Of a stretch of 64,000 bases of DNA, positions 35,885 through 45,547 are shown piece by piece; within the stretch, counting starts at the first letter, position 1, and each line of letters begins with the position of its first letter. Both the position numbers and the translations under genes were made by a program. The DNA lies in assembly GCF_000802235.1 (NCBI RefSeq), contig NZ_JTDL01000144.1:1-64000 (forward strand), read 5' to 3'. The notes beneath the pieces were generated by a model. That model was not told the DNA's origin. It ran no database searches and saw only the letters and a program-made list of their open reading frames with translations. The DNA is from Sinomonas humi (lineage in GTDB: Bacteria; Actinomycetota; Actinomycetes; Actinomycetales; Micrococcaceae).

Positions 35885-37061
35885 CCAGCTCGGCGGCGGC
35901 GATGTCCCGCGTCTGGTCATTGTTCATCGACCGGCTTTCCAGCCATCGGTCGGGAAGCGCAGGGCGCTTCGGCGAACCTGCCCGGCCGCGTGGTCCTTCA
36001 GCGTCGATGCCCGGGTACGGGGCGTCCTCATCGAGCTCGTCGAGGAGACCGCGAAGGACGGCGAGGGTGGGCACCTGAGCGAGCTTGGCCCGAAGCTCGC
36101 CGCCCACCGTGTAACCCTTGAAGTACCAGGCGACGTGCTTCCTGATGTCTCGCAGGGCCTTGTCCTCGTCCTCGAAATAGTCCACGAGAAGCTCTGCGTG
36201 ACGGTAGAAGGCTGCGGCCACTTCCCCAAGTCCGGGCCGGATGCGTTCGGCCCTGCCCTCGAATGCCGCCTGCAGGTCCCCGAAGAGCCACGGGCGCCCT
36301 TGGCAACCGCGCCCGACGACGACCCCGTCCACGCCCGTCTCCCGCACCATCCGGATCGCGTCCTCGGCGCTCCAGATGTCGCCGTTGCCGAGGACGGGGA
36401 TGTCGGGGAGCGCCTCCCGAAGCCGGGCGATGGCGCCCCAGTCTGCCGTGCCGGAGTAGAACTGTGCGCAGGTGCGGCCGTGAAGGGCAACCGCCGCCAC
36501 TCCCGAATCACGCGCGATGCGGCCCGCCTCGAGGTACGTCAGATGGTCGTCGTCGATGCCCTTGCGCATCTTGATGGTCAAGGGGACATCGCCGCGCTGG
36601 GCCTCGCGAACAGCTGTTGTGACGATTGACGTGAAGAGGTCGGTCTTCCATGGAAGAGCTGACCCTCCTCCCCGTTTGGTCACTTTCGGCACCGGACACC
36701 CGAAGTTGAGGTCGATGTGGTCGGCCCTGTCCTCCTCGACGATCATCCGGACCGCACGGCCGACGGTCACGGGATCGACACCGTAGAGCTGGACCGAGCG
36801 GACCTTCTCGTCGTCGTCGTGCGAAATGATCCGGAGCGACTCCGGGTGCCTCTCGACGAGAGCGCGGGAAGTAACCATCTCCGACACGTAGAGTCCGCCG
36901 CCGAACTCCCTGCACAGCCGACGGAAGGCCGTGTTCGTGATGCCTGCCATCGGCGCGAGGACCACGGGCGTCGTGATCGAGAGGCGGCCAAGCCGGAGCG
37001 GTGGAAGCTCGAGGCGGGCAGGCGCTGGGGCTTCGGGAAGAGCGGTGGGCACGGCATTCAC
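35868..37061 (-). CDS. dusB: tRNA dihydrouridine synthase (DusB-like)
   Basis: 397 residues with a TIM-barrel FMN enzyme: VVLAPMAGITNTAFR, then the active-site Cys in DLNFGCPVPKV and VALHGRTCAQFYSGTADW. GTG 37061 overlaps the upstream stop as GTGA. The C-terminus is about 40 residues longer than usual and polar. It reduces uridines in tRNA D-loops. Confidence 0.92.
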   Translation of the reverse strand: MNAVPTALPEAPAPARLELPPLRLGRLSITTPVVLAPMAGITNTAFRRLCREFGGGLYVSEMVTSRALVERHPESLRIISHDDDEKVRSVQLYGVDPVTVGRAVRMIVEEDRADHIDLNFGCPVPKVTKRGGGSALPWKTDLFTSIVTTAVREAQRGDVPLTIKMRKGIDDDHLTYLEAGRIARDSGVAAVALHGRTCAQFYSGTADWGAIARLREALPDIPVLGNGDIWSAEDAIRMVRETGVDGVVVGRGCQGRPWLFGDLQAAFEGRAERIRPGLGEVAAAFYRHAELLVDYFEDEDKALRDIRKHVAWYFKGYTVGGELRAKLAQVPTLAVLRGLLDELDEDAPYPGIDAEGPRGRAGSPKRPALPDRWLESRSMNNDQTRDIAAAELDVSGG

Positions 37062-37993
37062 CCGTCTATTGTGTCAAACGCGGAGATCCCCTCGATGACT
37101 CCCTCGGGTGAGACAGGGAGCACCGGGTGGCCGGGACGCCACCAGAACAGCTCCTGAGTGAGCGGAGCGATCTCGTCCTCGCCGAGGATTCCTGCGAGGT
37201 TGATGACGCTTCGTGCGTCCTCTACGCTCGCCCCCGGACCGAGGACGTGGATGCCGAGGATCCGATGGGCTGGAGCGCAGAACAGCACTCCTCTGGGGCC
37301 GATCTCAAGACCGAGCACGTCCATGAGGCGTTCCGGGTACGCGAGCCATGCAGCCTGTCGCGGATGCTCGGACTCGCACACAAGGACGTTGGCTCCGGAG
37401 GGCGAGGTGTAAACAGTGAGCTCGCCGAGCCCGGCTTCGAAGAGGTTGGCTTCGGCGACCTTCCACGCCCTCTCTGCTCCCCCGGCCTTCGAGAGGTGGA
37501 TGTCAGCGAGGAACGCTGAAGCGTGACTGTGCCGGACGGCGAGAAGGAGCGGCATGTCGCCGAGCCAGCGGGCATAGCTGTAGTCATCCACGAGCCGTGC
37601 CTCGGGGATGCGTCCCGGTGCGGAGAAGCGAGGGAAGATCCCCTTGCGCAATTCCTCGCGGCCGAGATGGGGCGGAGCAGCGAGGGCACTTTCGATGAGG
37701 TGCCCGACGATGTCCGCCACGAGTCCCGGCCATGCTTCCTCGCCCACGCGACTTGCCTCTCGGGCAATGGTCGCGAATCCAAGAGTCGCCCCCGGGGGCC
37801 GGAAAGGACCCCCAGTGATGACGATGTGGCTCTCTCGGTCCCATGCGCGGTAGCCAAGGCCCCGAATTGCGTCGACGCAGTGACTCCTCAGCCGATCGGC
37901 GCGCCCGACCGTGAATCCCTCGATGTAGCGGTCCGCGGAATCCGTGTCCGTCTCGTTCGCCCGCGCACTTCTCAGCCTCGCCGCCTTGCCCAT
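37058..37993 (-). CDS. Hypothetical protein
   Basis: 311 residues from ATG 37993, with GGGGGAG close upstream; ATG 38005 is possible and the ORF is open further, without family-like sequence. It reads as one soluble alpha/beta protein with no signal peptide. The stretch YIEGFTVGRADRLRSHCVDA leads into two similar-sized halves (VVITGGPFR region and VLVCESEHPRQ region), loosely like YbjN or DUF1444 folds, but I cannot support either. It is coupled to dus by GTGA. Confidence 0.6.
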   Translation of the reverse strand: MGKAARLRSARANETDTDSADRYIEGFTVGRADRLRSHCVDAIRGLGYRAWDRESHIVITGGPFRPPGATLGFATIAREASRVGEEAWPGLVADIVGHLIESALAAPPHLGREELRKGIFPRFSAPGRIPEARLVDDYSYARWLGDMPLLLAVRHSHASAFLADIHLSKAGGAERAWKVAEANLFEAGLGELTVYTSPSGANVLVCESEHPRQAAWLAYPERLMDVLGLEIGPRGVLFCAPAHRILGIHVLGPGASVEDARSVINLAGILGEDEIAPLTQELFWWRPGHPVLPVSPEGVIEGISAFDTIDG

Positions 37994-38156
37994 GGTCTCC
38001 CCCATTTCCCCAGTCCCGGATAGCTCGTCCCCGACATCTCGGCAGTCAGCGGGAGCGTCCCAAGTCACCGTCAGCGGGGGCGTCTCCCCCGCTGCTTCGA
38101 CGCTAAGGGAACGCCGGGCCCTCCGGCTGTCCAGCGGCGTCGTATGTGGATAACTC

Positions 38157-39014
38157 CTACAGAAGGCACTCCCGGACGAGGGCGGCGAAATGCTGGGCAT
38201 TCGAAGGCTCTACGTCGAGGTAGAGGCTCGGCTCGATGAGTTCGAGTTCGCTGACGCACCAGCGGCCTTGCCAGTTCAGAAGGTCCACTCGCGCATAGTC
38301 GGGCAAGCGGCCGATGCTCCACGCGGCCGCCTGCACCGCGGCGGCGGCGACGCCAGCCCGGTCCGCATCGAGGGCTACCGCACGTCTCCGGGCGGTCTTG
38401 TCCACTTGCGTGACCGGAACACCGCCAAAGACGAATACAGAGGATTCGCCCAGCGTGTGAACAGAAGGGACATGTGGCTGTGCAAGCCATGTCCCGTCGT
38501 CGTACGTCCGGCAGCCGCTCTCGTGACATCCGGCGCGCGTCGCGTTCAGGCTCGGGGGAGCATCGAGGACCGTCACGCCGCTCCCGCCTGCGCCAACCCT
38601 CGGCTTGACGACGACCGAACCCCAGCGCGCGAAAGATTCGGCGAGACCGGCGCTCACTCGCTCAGGCTGCATCGTCGGCACGATGGGCACGCCAACGCGA
38701 GCAAGGTCCAGGAGATACGCCTTGTCCGAGCTCCAAGCCACGGCATCGGCCCCGTTCAGCAGGTGTGTCACGCCTGCGATGCCGCGGGCCCAGCGAAGGA
38801 ACTCGGGGAGTCGCTCGTGGTAGTCCCATGCGGATCGAATGGCCACGGCGTCCGCCTGCGCCCAGTCAACAGAGGGGTCGTCCCATACGACCCACCGGGC
38901 GTCGATGCACTGGGCTTGGAGGGCTTCGACGAGCTTCCCTCCCCCGTTCTCCCCGTCCGGCCTTCCCCGCCACGACGCGAGCAGGAGCGTGGGCCATTCA
39001 CTATTGAGATTCAT
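38157..39014 (-). CDS. ATP-grasp domain protein
   Basis: 285 residues. The ATP-grasp fold shows in WSSDKAYLLDLARVGVPIVP, VVVKPRVGAGGSGV (glycine loop) and the C-terminal YARVDLLNWQGRWCVSELELIEPS, where Asp and Glu would bind magnesium. Relatives include glutathione-synthetase-like ligases and cycloserine- or RimK-like enzymes; the acid and amine substrates cannot be told. A -10-like TAAAAT ends seven bases before ATG 39014, with no good ribosome site, which suggests a leaderless transcript. Confidence 0.8.
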   Translation of the reverse strand: MNLNSEWPTLLLASWRGRPDGENGGGKLVEALQAQCIDARWVVWDDPSVDWAQADAVAIRSAWDYHERLPEFLRWARGIAGVTHLLNGADAVAWSSDKAYLLDLARVGVPIVPTMQPERVSAGLAESFARWGSVVVKPRVGAGGSGVTVLDAPPSLNATRAGCHESGCRTYDDGTWLAQPHVPSVHTLGESSVFVFGGVPVTQVDKTARRRAVALDADRAGVAAAAVQAAAWSIGRLPDYARVDLLNWQGRWCVSELELIEPSLYLDVEPSNAQHFAALVRECLL

Positions 39015-39021
39015 TCTCAAA

Positions 39022-39027
39022 ATTTTA
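39022..39027 (-). promoter_or_regulatory. -10 element for a leaderless ATP-grasp transcript
   Basis: TAAAAT on the minus strand, seven bases before ATG 39014. This is the spacing at which transcription would begin at the A of the start codon. No convincing -35 is present. Confidence 0.45.
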
Positions 39028-39082
39028 CTGCCCGAAGCCTGTCCAACGGGAATACTTCGGGTCCTTGGCGGTTGCACCCGTC

Positions 39083-39730
39083 ATGACAACGATTGGATTC
39101 ATCGGCAGCGGACACATCGGCTCCCAGCTCGCGCGCCTTGCCGTGCGCTCGGGCTATGACGTGGTCGTGAGCAACTCGCGCGGCCCCGAGACCCTCTCCG
39201 GGCTCGTGGCCGAGCTCGGATCCCACGCTCGGGCAGCGAGCGCCAGCGAGGCCGCCCGCGCGGCGGACATCGCCGTCGTGACGATCCCGCTCAAGAACCT
39301 CGCCAAGGTGCCGGTCGAAGAGCTGGCTGGCAAGATCGTCATCGACACGAACAACTACTACCCGCAACGTGACGGCTCGATCCCTGAGCTGGACTCCGAG
39401 CAGACGACGACCGCGGAGCTGCTCCAAGCGCATCTGCCAACGTCGCACGTCGTGAAGGCCTTCAACCACATCTACGCTCGCGATCTCACGGCGGACTCGC
39501 TTCCGGCGGGATCGCCCGACCGCCGCGCCCTCTCGATATCGGGCGACGACGAGGGGGCAAAGGCCCAAGTCGCTCGCCTCATCGACGAATTCGGCTTCGA
39601 CGTGGTCGACGCCGGTCCGCTAGCTGAGGGCTGGCGAATCCAGAGGGACACGCCCGGGTACGGCCCACGGCTCGACAAGGCCGGCCTCGAGAAGGCGCTC
39701 GCGTCGGCAAAGCGCTACCGCGACATGTAG
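39083..39730 (+). CDS. NADP-binding F420-oxidoreductase-like protein
   Basis: 215 residues from ATG 39083. The Rossmann start TIGFIGSGHIGSQLARLAV is followed by VVVSNSRGPETL, with Ser/Arg after strand 2, the pattern that prefers NADP. VVTIPLKNLAKVP and VIDTNNYYPQRDG are family-like. Related proteins reduce NADP with F420 or act on small ligands; no second substrate domain is present. It stands alone, divergent from the ATP-grasp gene. Confidence 0.82.
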   Translation: MTTIGFIGSGHIGSQLARLAVRSGYDVVVSNSRGPETLSGLVAELGSHARAASASEAARAADIAVVTIPLKNLAKVPVEELAGKIVIDTNNYYPQRDGSIPELDSEQTTTAELLQAHLPTSHVVKAFNHIYARDLTADSLPAGSPDRRALSISGDDEGAKAQVARLIDEFGFDVVDAGPLAEGWRIQRDTPGYGPRLDKAGLEKALASAKRYRDM

Positions 39731-39736
39731 CCCACG

Positions 39737-41065
39737 TCACCTCACGGTTACGGGGGCGGCCGCGGGCGCGAGCCGGGCCGCCCCCGTGGCCTTGACAACC
39801 GCCACCGCGACGGCAGTTGTCAGTGGGATCGCGAGGACGAGCCCGATCGAGCCGACAAGCGTCCGGACGACCTCCTCTACGAGTTCCGGCCCGGTGAGCG
39901 CCTCAAGCAGCGGGCGGTCGTACAGCATGACGAGCAGGAGCGCCGGGAGGGCTGCACCAACGTAAGCGAACGCGATCGTGTAGACGGTCGAGGCGATGTG
40001 GTCGCGGCCGATCCTCAGGGCCGACGAGAACAGGCTGCGCGCGGGCGTGCACGGGGCGAGTTCGTACAGCTCCCAGACCGCGGAGGCCTGGGTGATGGTG
40101 ACGTCGTTGAGCGCGCCGAGACTGGCTATGACGAGACCGGTCAGGATGATCCCCGAAATCGAGAGCCTGCCTCCGAGGCTCACGAGGGACGCGGCGTCGT
40201 GCGAGCCGACGCCGGTCAAGTCGCCGACGTCGACCGCCCATGAGGCAAGGACGGCTGTGACCCCGAGCCCGAAGATCGTCCCGAGCAGCGCGGTGGAAGT
40301 CCTGGCCGAGATGCCGTGTGCGAAGTAGAGCACGCCCATCATGATCGCGGTCGAACCCACCAGGGCGAGCAGGAGCGGCGGCCTTCCTTCGACCAGGCCG
40401 GGGAGGACGAAGAGGGCCAGCACCGCGTAGGCCCCGGCAAGCCCGACGAGGGCCCGCAGGCCCCGCCACCGGGCCACCGCAATGACGACGACGGCGTACA
40501 GTCCAGCGAGCAGCAGGACGGGAACCGTGCGCACGAAGTCGACGAAGACGTACGACGGCGCGGCTGGTGCGCCCGCTGCAGGCGTAGCCGAGGGCGGCTG
40601 GAACCGGGAGAGGTTGAGGTACCGGATCCGATCTCCCGCTTTCACGCCATGGGAGACCATGACGTCCGGATTCATCGCGACGTGCACGGGGGCGCCCCCG
40701 GCTTCCGGCTGCGTCACGGCGACAGTGCATTGGGAGGCCGGCTGCCCGTTGGCGCACCCCGACTGCCCGACCGTCTGGACGGTACCGATGTCGACCGATA
40801 CCCCCTCCGCGACGGCATACGGGTTTGAGAGCTTGAGGTCGCCCCGATCGCCCGAGGGCCAAAGGACGATCATCGCCGCAATGGTCGTAAGCCCCAGTGG
40901 GACGAGGATCGCTGCGAGGATCCACGTCGCCCGCCGTCGTGCGACCGCCGCGGCGGGCGTGAGCGCATCCTCGCCATGCCCCGCGCCGCCGTGTCCAGCG
41001 CTGCCGTGTCCAGCGCTGCCGTGTCCAGCGCTGCCGTGTCCAGCGCTGCCGTGTACAGCGCCCAT
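39737..41065 (-). CDS. YibE/F-family membrane protein with GHGSA-repeat N-terminus
   Basis: 442 residues. After a cytoplasmic lead there is one span (ILAAILVPLGLTTIAAMIVL), a 100-residue outside domain and then some eight spans of the YibE/F domain (GLRALVGLAGAYAVLALFVL; LGALNDVTITQASAVWEL). The lead contains GHGSA repeats with a His every five residues, which could bind metal. It follows the GNAT gene by three bases. YibE/F proteins have no settled function; transport is commonly assumed. Confidence 0.85.
   Translation of the reverse strand: MGAVHGSAGHGSAGHGSAGHGSAGHGGAGHGEDALTPAAAVARRRATWILAAILVPLGLTTIAAMIVLWPSGDRGDLKLSNPYAVAEGVSVDIGTVQTVGQSGCANGQPASQCTVAVTQPEAGGAPVHVAMNPDVMVSHGVKAGDRIRYLNLSRFQPPSATPAAGAPAAPSYVFVDFVRTVPVLLLAGLYAVVVIAVARWRGLRALVGLAGAYAVLALFVLPGLVEGRPPLLLALVGSTAIMMGVLYFAHGISARTSTALLGTIFGLGVTAVLASWAVDVGDLTGVGSHDAASLVSLGGRLSISGIILTGLVIASLGALNDVTITQASAVWELYELAPCTPARSLFSSALRIGRDHIASTVYTIAFAYVGAALPALLLVMLYDRPLLEALTGPELVEEVVRTLVGSIGLVLAIPLTTAVAVAVVKATGAARLAPAAAPVTVR
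40991..41050 (-). repeat. 15-bp tandem repeat, four perfect units
   Basis: GTGTCCAGCGCTGCC on the plus strand at 40991-41005, 41006-41020, 41021-41035 and 41036-41050, with degenerate flanks on both sides. It encodes the GHGSA run of the YibE/F protein and is expandable in frame. Confidence 0.9.
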
Positions 41066-41068
41066 GCG

Positions 41069-42070
41069 TCAGTCGCCGAGCACGAGCGTGTCGGGGCCGA
41101 GCTGAACTGCTGCCCCTGTTTCCAGAAGGGGATCGACGGAGGCTCGGACCGCCTCCATGGAGTCGTCCACCTCGAGCAGCACCGGGTGCTGGTAGGCGAT
41201 CAGCGCAAGCAAGCCTCGCACCGCGTCACGTGCATCCCCCGGATCGAGCTCCGCGTTGTGCCCAAGGAAGACCTCGGTGGGTTCTTCGCCGTCGTCGGCC
41301 TCGCCAGCGGAGGCTGCCGGGATCGGCGAGGCGTAGCTGACCGCGAAGGCGCGCAGCCTTCCCTTCTTCGTGGCGGGTACGCCTGCGCCGAACGCACTCT
41401 GAACCGGAGCGCGCAGCACGACGGCCCCGTGCGCACCAGAGGCATCTGAGAGGAAGAGCTGCTGCGCCTTCCCAACGCTCAGAGGCGCTGGCGGGTCCCA
41501 CCCGTGCACGGCGGTGTAGTAGCGTGCGACGGCGTCGCTCAGCTCGACCGATCCGGTCGCCAGATCCTGAATGAGCTGAGAGCTCTGCTCCTCAGAGCCA
41601 TCCCCGAACACGGGGAGCTTGAGGGTGCCGGGGCGGACGACAACGTGGCGCGAGCGTTGCAGCGGGGCGAAACCGCGCGCGACCGCGAATGCCTCCCCCG
41701 TCCCGCCGGAGGCCAGTTTGGTCCGAAGCGGCCTTGCGCCCTCTGGGGCCAGCAGCGCGGCCTCTCGGACGCGCCGGAGCAGCTCCGTGCCCACGCCGCG
41801 CCCGCGGTGATCCCGCGCGACCTCGACGTAGGCCCACAACCGTTCCGGGTGAAGGGTGCTCTCATAGACCACACCCGCGGCAACGGGGATTCCCTGGTCC
41901 TCAGCCACGAGAGAACGGCGCCACACGGTACCCGTCGCCTCGTCACGATCCGCATCCGGAACGAGCTGGCCACGGAACTGCTCCGCAGCCGGCCCTTCGG
42001 CATCGCCCCACACCTGTAGGAGCGTCTGGTCGTCGCCCGCGCGCCACGGACGGTAGGTCAGCTCAGCCAC
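41069..42070 (-). CDS. GNAT-family N-acetyltransferase
   Basis: 333 residues. The first 150 contain the GNAT acetyl-CoA site (AYVEVARDHRGRGVGTELLRRV). The second half (about 160-333) is a degenerate second acetyltransferase-like domain without a clear CoA loop, with an acidic DDGEEPTEVF segment. It follows glyS by 52 bases on the same strand. Substrate unknown. Confidence 0.83.
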   Translation of the reverse strand: MAELTYRPWRAGDDQTLLQVWGDAEGPAAEQFRGQLVPDADRDEATGTVWRRSLVAEDQGIPVAAGVVYESTLHPERLWAYVEVARDHRGRGVGTELLRRVREAALLAPEGARPLRTKLASGGTGEAFAVARGFAPLQRSRHVVVRPGTLKLPVFGDGSEEQSSQLIQDLATGSVELSDAVARYYTAVHGWDPPAPLSVGKAQQLFLSDASGAHGAVVLRAPVQSAFGAGVPATKKGRLRAFAVSYASPIPAASAGEADDGEEPTEVFLGHNAELDPGDARDAVRGLLALIAYQHPVLLEVDDSMEAVRASVDPLLETGAAVQLGPDTLVLGD

Positions 42071-42122
42071 GCAGTTCGCCTCGCTCCTCGCCGTTTCGGT
42101 TCTTCGCGATCAGTTCGTGGTC

Positions 42123-43508
42123 TCAGTTCTTCGCAAGACGCTCGAACAGGTAGCCCTGGACCTTGTCGAGGGACACCCGATCCTGGGACATCGTGTCGCG
42201 CTCGCGAATGGTCACGGCCTGGTCCTCGAGAGTGTCGAAGTCTACCGTGATGCAGAATGGGGTGCCGACCTCGTCCTGACGGCGGTACCGCCGGCCGATC
42301 GCGCCGGCGTCGTCGAAGTCGATATTCCAGTGCTTCCGAAGCTCCGCCGCGAGACCACGGGCCTTCGGGGAAAGGTCCTCGTTGCGGCTGAGTGGCAGGA
42401 CCGCTGCCTTTACGGGGGCCAGACGGGGGTCGAGGCGCAGCACCGTGCGCTTGTCGACGCCGCCCTTGGTGTTGGGGGCCTCGTCCTCCGAGTAGGCGTC
42501 GACAAGGAACGCCATCATCGAGCGCGTGAGGCCGAACGACGGCTCGATCACGTACGGGGTGTAGCGCTCGTTCGTGGTCTGATCGAAGTAGCTCAGCTCG
42601 TGGCCAGAGGCCTTCGAGTGGCTGCCGAGGTCGAAGTCCGTCCGGTTGGCGACACCCATGAGCTCGCCCCACTCGTTGCCTTGGAACCCGAAACGGTACT
42701 CGATGTCGATCGTGCCCGCAGAGTAGTGGGCGCGCTCGTCCTCGGGCACGTCGAACTTCCGCATGTTGTCCGGGTTGATCCCAAGGTCAACGAACCAGCT
42801 CCAGCACGCGTCGACCCAGTGCTTGAACCACTCGTCGGCCTCGGCAGGCGCTGTGAAGTACTCGATCTCCATCTGCTCGAACTCGCGGGTGCGGAAGATG
42901 AAGTTGCCCGGGGTGATCTCGTTGCGGAATGCCTTGCCGATCTGGCCGATGCCGAACGGTGGCTTCTTCCGAGAGGCCGTGACGACGTTGTTGAAGTTCA
43001 CGAAGATGCCCTGCGCCGTCTCGGGCCGCATGTAGTGGAGGCCCTCAGCGTTGTCGACGGGGCCGAGGAAGGTCTTCATGAGGCCTGAGAACATCTGGGG
43101 CTCGGTCCATTTGCCCGTGACGCCGCAGTCGGGGCAGGTGATCGATTCCATGCCGTTCTCCGGGTCGCGCCCCTTCTTGGCGACGTACGCCTCGATGAGG
43201 TGATCCTGACGGTGGCGCTTGTGGCAGTTGAGGCACTCGACGAGAGGGTCGGTGAACGTCGCCACGTGGCCTGACGCCTCCCACACCTGCTTGGGGAGGA
43301 TGACGGAGGAGTCGAGGCCCACCATGTCCTCACGGCCGCGGACAAAGGTCTGCCACCACTGCTCCTTGATGTTCTCCTTCAGCTCGACGCCGAGCGGACC
43401 GTAGTCCCACGCTGAGCGGGAGCCTCCGTAGATCTCACCCGCCTGGAATACGAATCCGCGGCGCTTGGCCAGGGAGACGATCGCGTCCAGTTGGGATTTG
43501 GGTGCCAA
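42123..43508 (-). CDS. glyS: Glycyl-tRNA synthetase (alpha2 type)
   Basis: 461 residues from TTG 43508, with GGAGG seven bases upstream; ATG 43724 is far outside the family start ([20 protein letters not shown]). Class II motifs are clear: [34 protein letters not shown], and the motif 3 region [14 protein letters not shown]. Cysteine pairs in CLNCHKRH and CPDCGVTG would bind zinc. It charges tRNA-Gly. Confidence 0.95.
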   Translation of the reverse strand: MAPKSQLDAIVSLAKRRGFVFQAGEIYGGSRSAWDYGPLGVELKENIKEQWWQTFVRGREDMVGLDSSVILPKQVWEASGHVATFTDPLVECLNCHKRHRQDHLIEAYVAKKGRDPENGMESITCPDCGVTGKWTEPQMFSGLMKTFLGPVDNAEGLHYMRPETAQGIFVNFNNVVTASRKKPPFGIGQIGKAFRNEITPGNFIFRTREFEQMEIEYFTAPAEADEWFKHWVDACWSWFVDLGINPDNMRKFDVPEDERAHYSAGTIDIEYRFGFQGNEWGELMGVANRTDFDLGSHSKASGHELSYFDQTTNERYTPYVIEPSFGLTRSMMAFLVDAYSEDEAPNTKGGVDKRTVLRLDPRLAPVKAAVLPLSRNEDLSPKARGLAAELRKHWNIDFDDAGAIGRRYRRQDEVGTPFCITVDFDTLEDQAVTIRERDTMSQDRVSLDKVQGYLFERLAKN

Positions 43509-43593
43509 AGGAAGTCCTCCGTAGTGATCAGGCCGCTGGGTGCGGTCCGGCAATGTCCTCCAGTCAAGCCTACCGGCGGTTAAAGTGAGTGCC

Positions 43594-43809
43594 ATGCACG
43601 ATGTCGAAATCCGCGAAGGCACCATCCGTCTGGGACAGCTCCTCAAGCTGGCCTCGCTCGTGGAGGACGGCGTCGAAGCCGCCGAGCTCATTCGCAACGG
43701 CCTCGTCAAGGTCAACGGCGACATCGAGGAGCGCCGCGGGCGTCAGCTCGCAGAGGGCGATGTCGTCGAGGTCAACGGCGAGAAGGTCCGCCTGGTAGCC
43801 CAGACCTGA
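43594..43809 (+). CDS. Small S4-domain RNA-binding protein (YaaA/RlbA type)
   Basis: 71 residues that are almost only an S4 domain: [38 protein letters not shown] and [20 protein letters not shown] 43594 is preceded by only a weak site but by TAAAGT seven bases upstream, the leaderless spacing. Single-S4 proteins of this size bind structured RNA and are often linked to ribosome assembly. Divergent from glyS. Confidence 0.85.
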   Translation: MHDVEIREGTIRLGQLLKLASLVEDGVEAAELIRNGLVKVNGDIEERRGRQLAEGDVVEVNGEKVRLVAQT

Positions 43810-43831
43810 CGCCCAGACCTGACGCCCGGGC

Positions 43832-44521
43832 TCAGGCAAGCACCTTGAGCCGCAGGAATTCGGCGACGTGGCCCATTTCGGGGCCGCTGATGCTGTGCCG
43901 GATTCCCTCGTAGACGACCTTTGTGAGGTCGACGTGGTCCCGGACCCAGCCGAGGGTGTACGCGACCTTGTCCGGAGTGATGACCGGGTCCGCTTGATCA
44001 CGGCCCCAGAAGAACGGCACCGTCCCCTTGAGCTCGTCGTCACGAACATAGCCCCATGAACCGGAGCCGTTCTGGGCTGCTGGATCGATCGCGAATCCTG
44101 AGAGACCCACGACGGCGGCGAATTCGTCGGGGCGGCGGCGCAGGAGAGTCGTCGCCATCGCCATGCCCATCGAGAATCCGAGGAGCGTGACCGACGGGTG
44201 GTCTGAGCGGATTTCGTCGAGCCACCTGAGGACATACTCGCTCGTCGCCTCGACCTGGGCGAGGTCGAAGTCGGCAGCCGCGACGAGCGGGAACCACTGG
44301 TAGGCGCCCGGGGCGAGGACCTGCGGCGCACGCAGCGAGACGAGCGTGAATTCCTCGGGAAGAAGCGGGGCCAGGCCCATCAGATCTGCCTCGTTGGCGC
44401 CGTACCCGTGCAGGAGCACGACGAGCGGCGTCCCCGCGCGCTCCCCCTCTGGGCGGCTCCAGACGGCATAGGGCTCGGGGTAGCTTTCGATGTAGCGGGA
44501 AACAGTCGAGGCCTCAGTCAT
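43832..44521 (-). CDS. Phospholipase/carboxylesterase-family alpha/beta hydrolase
   Basis: 229 residues. LVVLLHGYGANEADL is the oxyanion region and LLGFSMGMAMA holds the nucleophile Ser. An Asp in QADPVITPD and a His in YEGIRHSISG complete the triad. This is the carboxylesterase type without signal peptide. ATG 44521 is favoured over 44530 by length. It shares with the SGNH gene a divergent gap holding two inverted repeats. Confidence 0.85.
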   Translation of the reverse strand: MTEASTVSRYIESYPEPYAVWSRPEGERAGTPLVVLLHGYGANEADLMGLAPLLPEEFTLVSLRAPQVLAPGAYQWFPLVAAADFDLAQVEATSEYVLRWLDEIRSDHPSVTLLGFSMGMAMATTLLRRRPDEFAAVVGLSGFAIDPAAQNGSGSWGYVRDDELKGTVPFFWGRDQADPVITPDKVAYTLGWVRDHVDLTKVVYEGIRHSISGPEMGHVAEFLRLKVLA

Positions 44522-44542
44522 GACGACCATTCTCGCATGTTA

Positions 44543-44576
44543 TTGAAGCTTCAAGCGTTGACGTTAAAGAGTCAAC
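44543..44576. promoter_or_regulatory. Two inverted repeats between divergent hydrolase genes
   Basis: TTGAAGCTTCAA (44543-44554) is a perfect 12-base palindrome. GTTGAC and GTCAAC (44557-44562, 44571-44576) form a second inverted repeat with eight bases between. Candidate operator(s), for example for a MarR-like protein; no regulator gene is adjacent. Confidence 0.5.
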
Positions 44577-44653
44577 TATTGCGGGAGGGCACAGACTGCG
44601 GTTTATTCGCGTTAACTTCCAAAAGAGGGATCAGCAGCGAAACGAGAAGCGAG

Positions 44654-45538
44654 ATGACTCAGACCAGTCAACGCGAACTTGAACTCATGGACGCCGAGCC
44701 GCACCCCTGGCATCGGTATGTCGCTTTGGGCGACTCCTTCACCGAAGGTATCGGCGACCCCAACCCTGACTCGCCAGGCGGGTACCGTGGTTGGGCCGAC
44801 CGGCTCGCGGAGGAGCTCTCGCGCAGCCAGGAAGACTTTGCCTACGCCAACCTCGCGATTCGCGGCCGACTCCTGCAGCAGATCATCGACGAACAGCTCG
44901 AGCCTGCGCTCGCCCTCGCACCCGACCTTGTGACCATCTCGGCAGGCGGAAACGACCTGCTCCGTCCCGGGGCCGATCCCGACCACCTCGCCGTGAAGCT
45001 CGACACCGCCGTCGGGCGCCTCGCCGAAAGCGGTGCGACCGTGCTCCTCTTCAACGGCCCCGACGTCGGCTCGACCCCCGTGCTCAGCGCCATCCGTAGC
45101 AAGGTTGCCGTCTACAACGAGCATCTCCGGACGATCGCCGCCCGCCACGACGCGATCATCGCGGACATGTGGAGTCTGCGCCAGCTCTCCGACCCGCGCA
45201 TGTGGGCGAGCGACCGGCTCCATTTCTCGCCCCTTGGACATCACACGATCGCCATCATGGCGCTCGAGGCGCTCAACGTCCCGCACGAACTTTCCCCGAT
45301 GGAGCCTGCTCCGCTGCCCAACCGTTCGTGGCGATCCGCACGGGCGGAGGACCTCGTGTGGGCGCGTGAGTACTTTGTCCCGTGGGTGATCAGAAGGATC
45401 CGTCACAAGTCGAGCGGCGACGGCGTCTCGGCGAAGCGCCCGACGGCGGCACCTGTGTTCGGGATAGGCGTACCCTTGGGCTCGGGCGACGCATTGACGG
45501 GCGGCGCGATTCTGAACCACCAAAGTCAGGGAAAGTAG
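44654..45538 (+). CDS. SGNH/GDSL hydrolase
   Basis: 294 residues from ATG 44654. The SGNH blocks are all present: VALGDSFTEG (catalytic Ser), the Gly in NLAIRGRLL, SAGGNDLL (Asn) and DRLHFSPLGH (catalytic His with Asp). The last 60 residues are basic and disordered-looking. No signal peptide is visible, so it is likely an intracellular esterase. Ten bases before the SHOCT-like gene. Confidence 0.88.
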   Translation: MTQTSQRELELMDAEPHPWHRYVALGDSFTEGIGDPNPDSPGGYRGWADRLAEELSRSQEDFAYANLAIRGRLLQQIIDEQLEPALALAPDLVTISAGGNDLLRPGADPDHLAVKLDTAVGRLAESGATVLLFNGPDVGSTPVLSAIRSKVAVYNEHLRTIAARHDAIIADMWSLRQLSDPRMWASDRLHFSPLGHHTIAIMALEALNVPHELSPMEPAPLPNRSWRSARAEDLVWAREYFVPWVIRRIRHKSSGDGVSAKRPTAAPVFGIGVPLGSGDALTGGAILNHQSQGK

Positions 45539-45547
45539 GAGGCGGCC

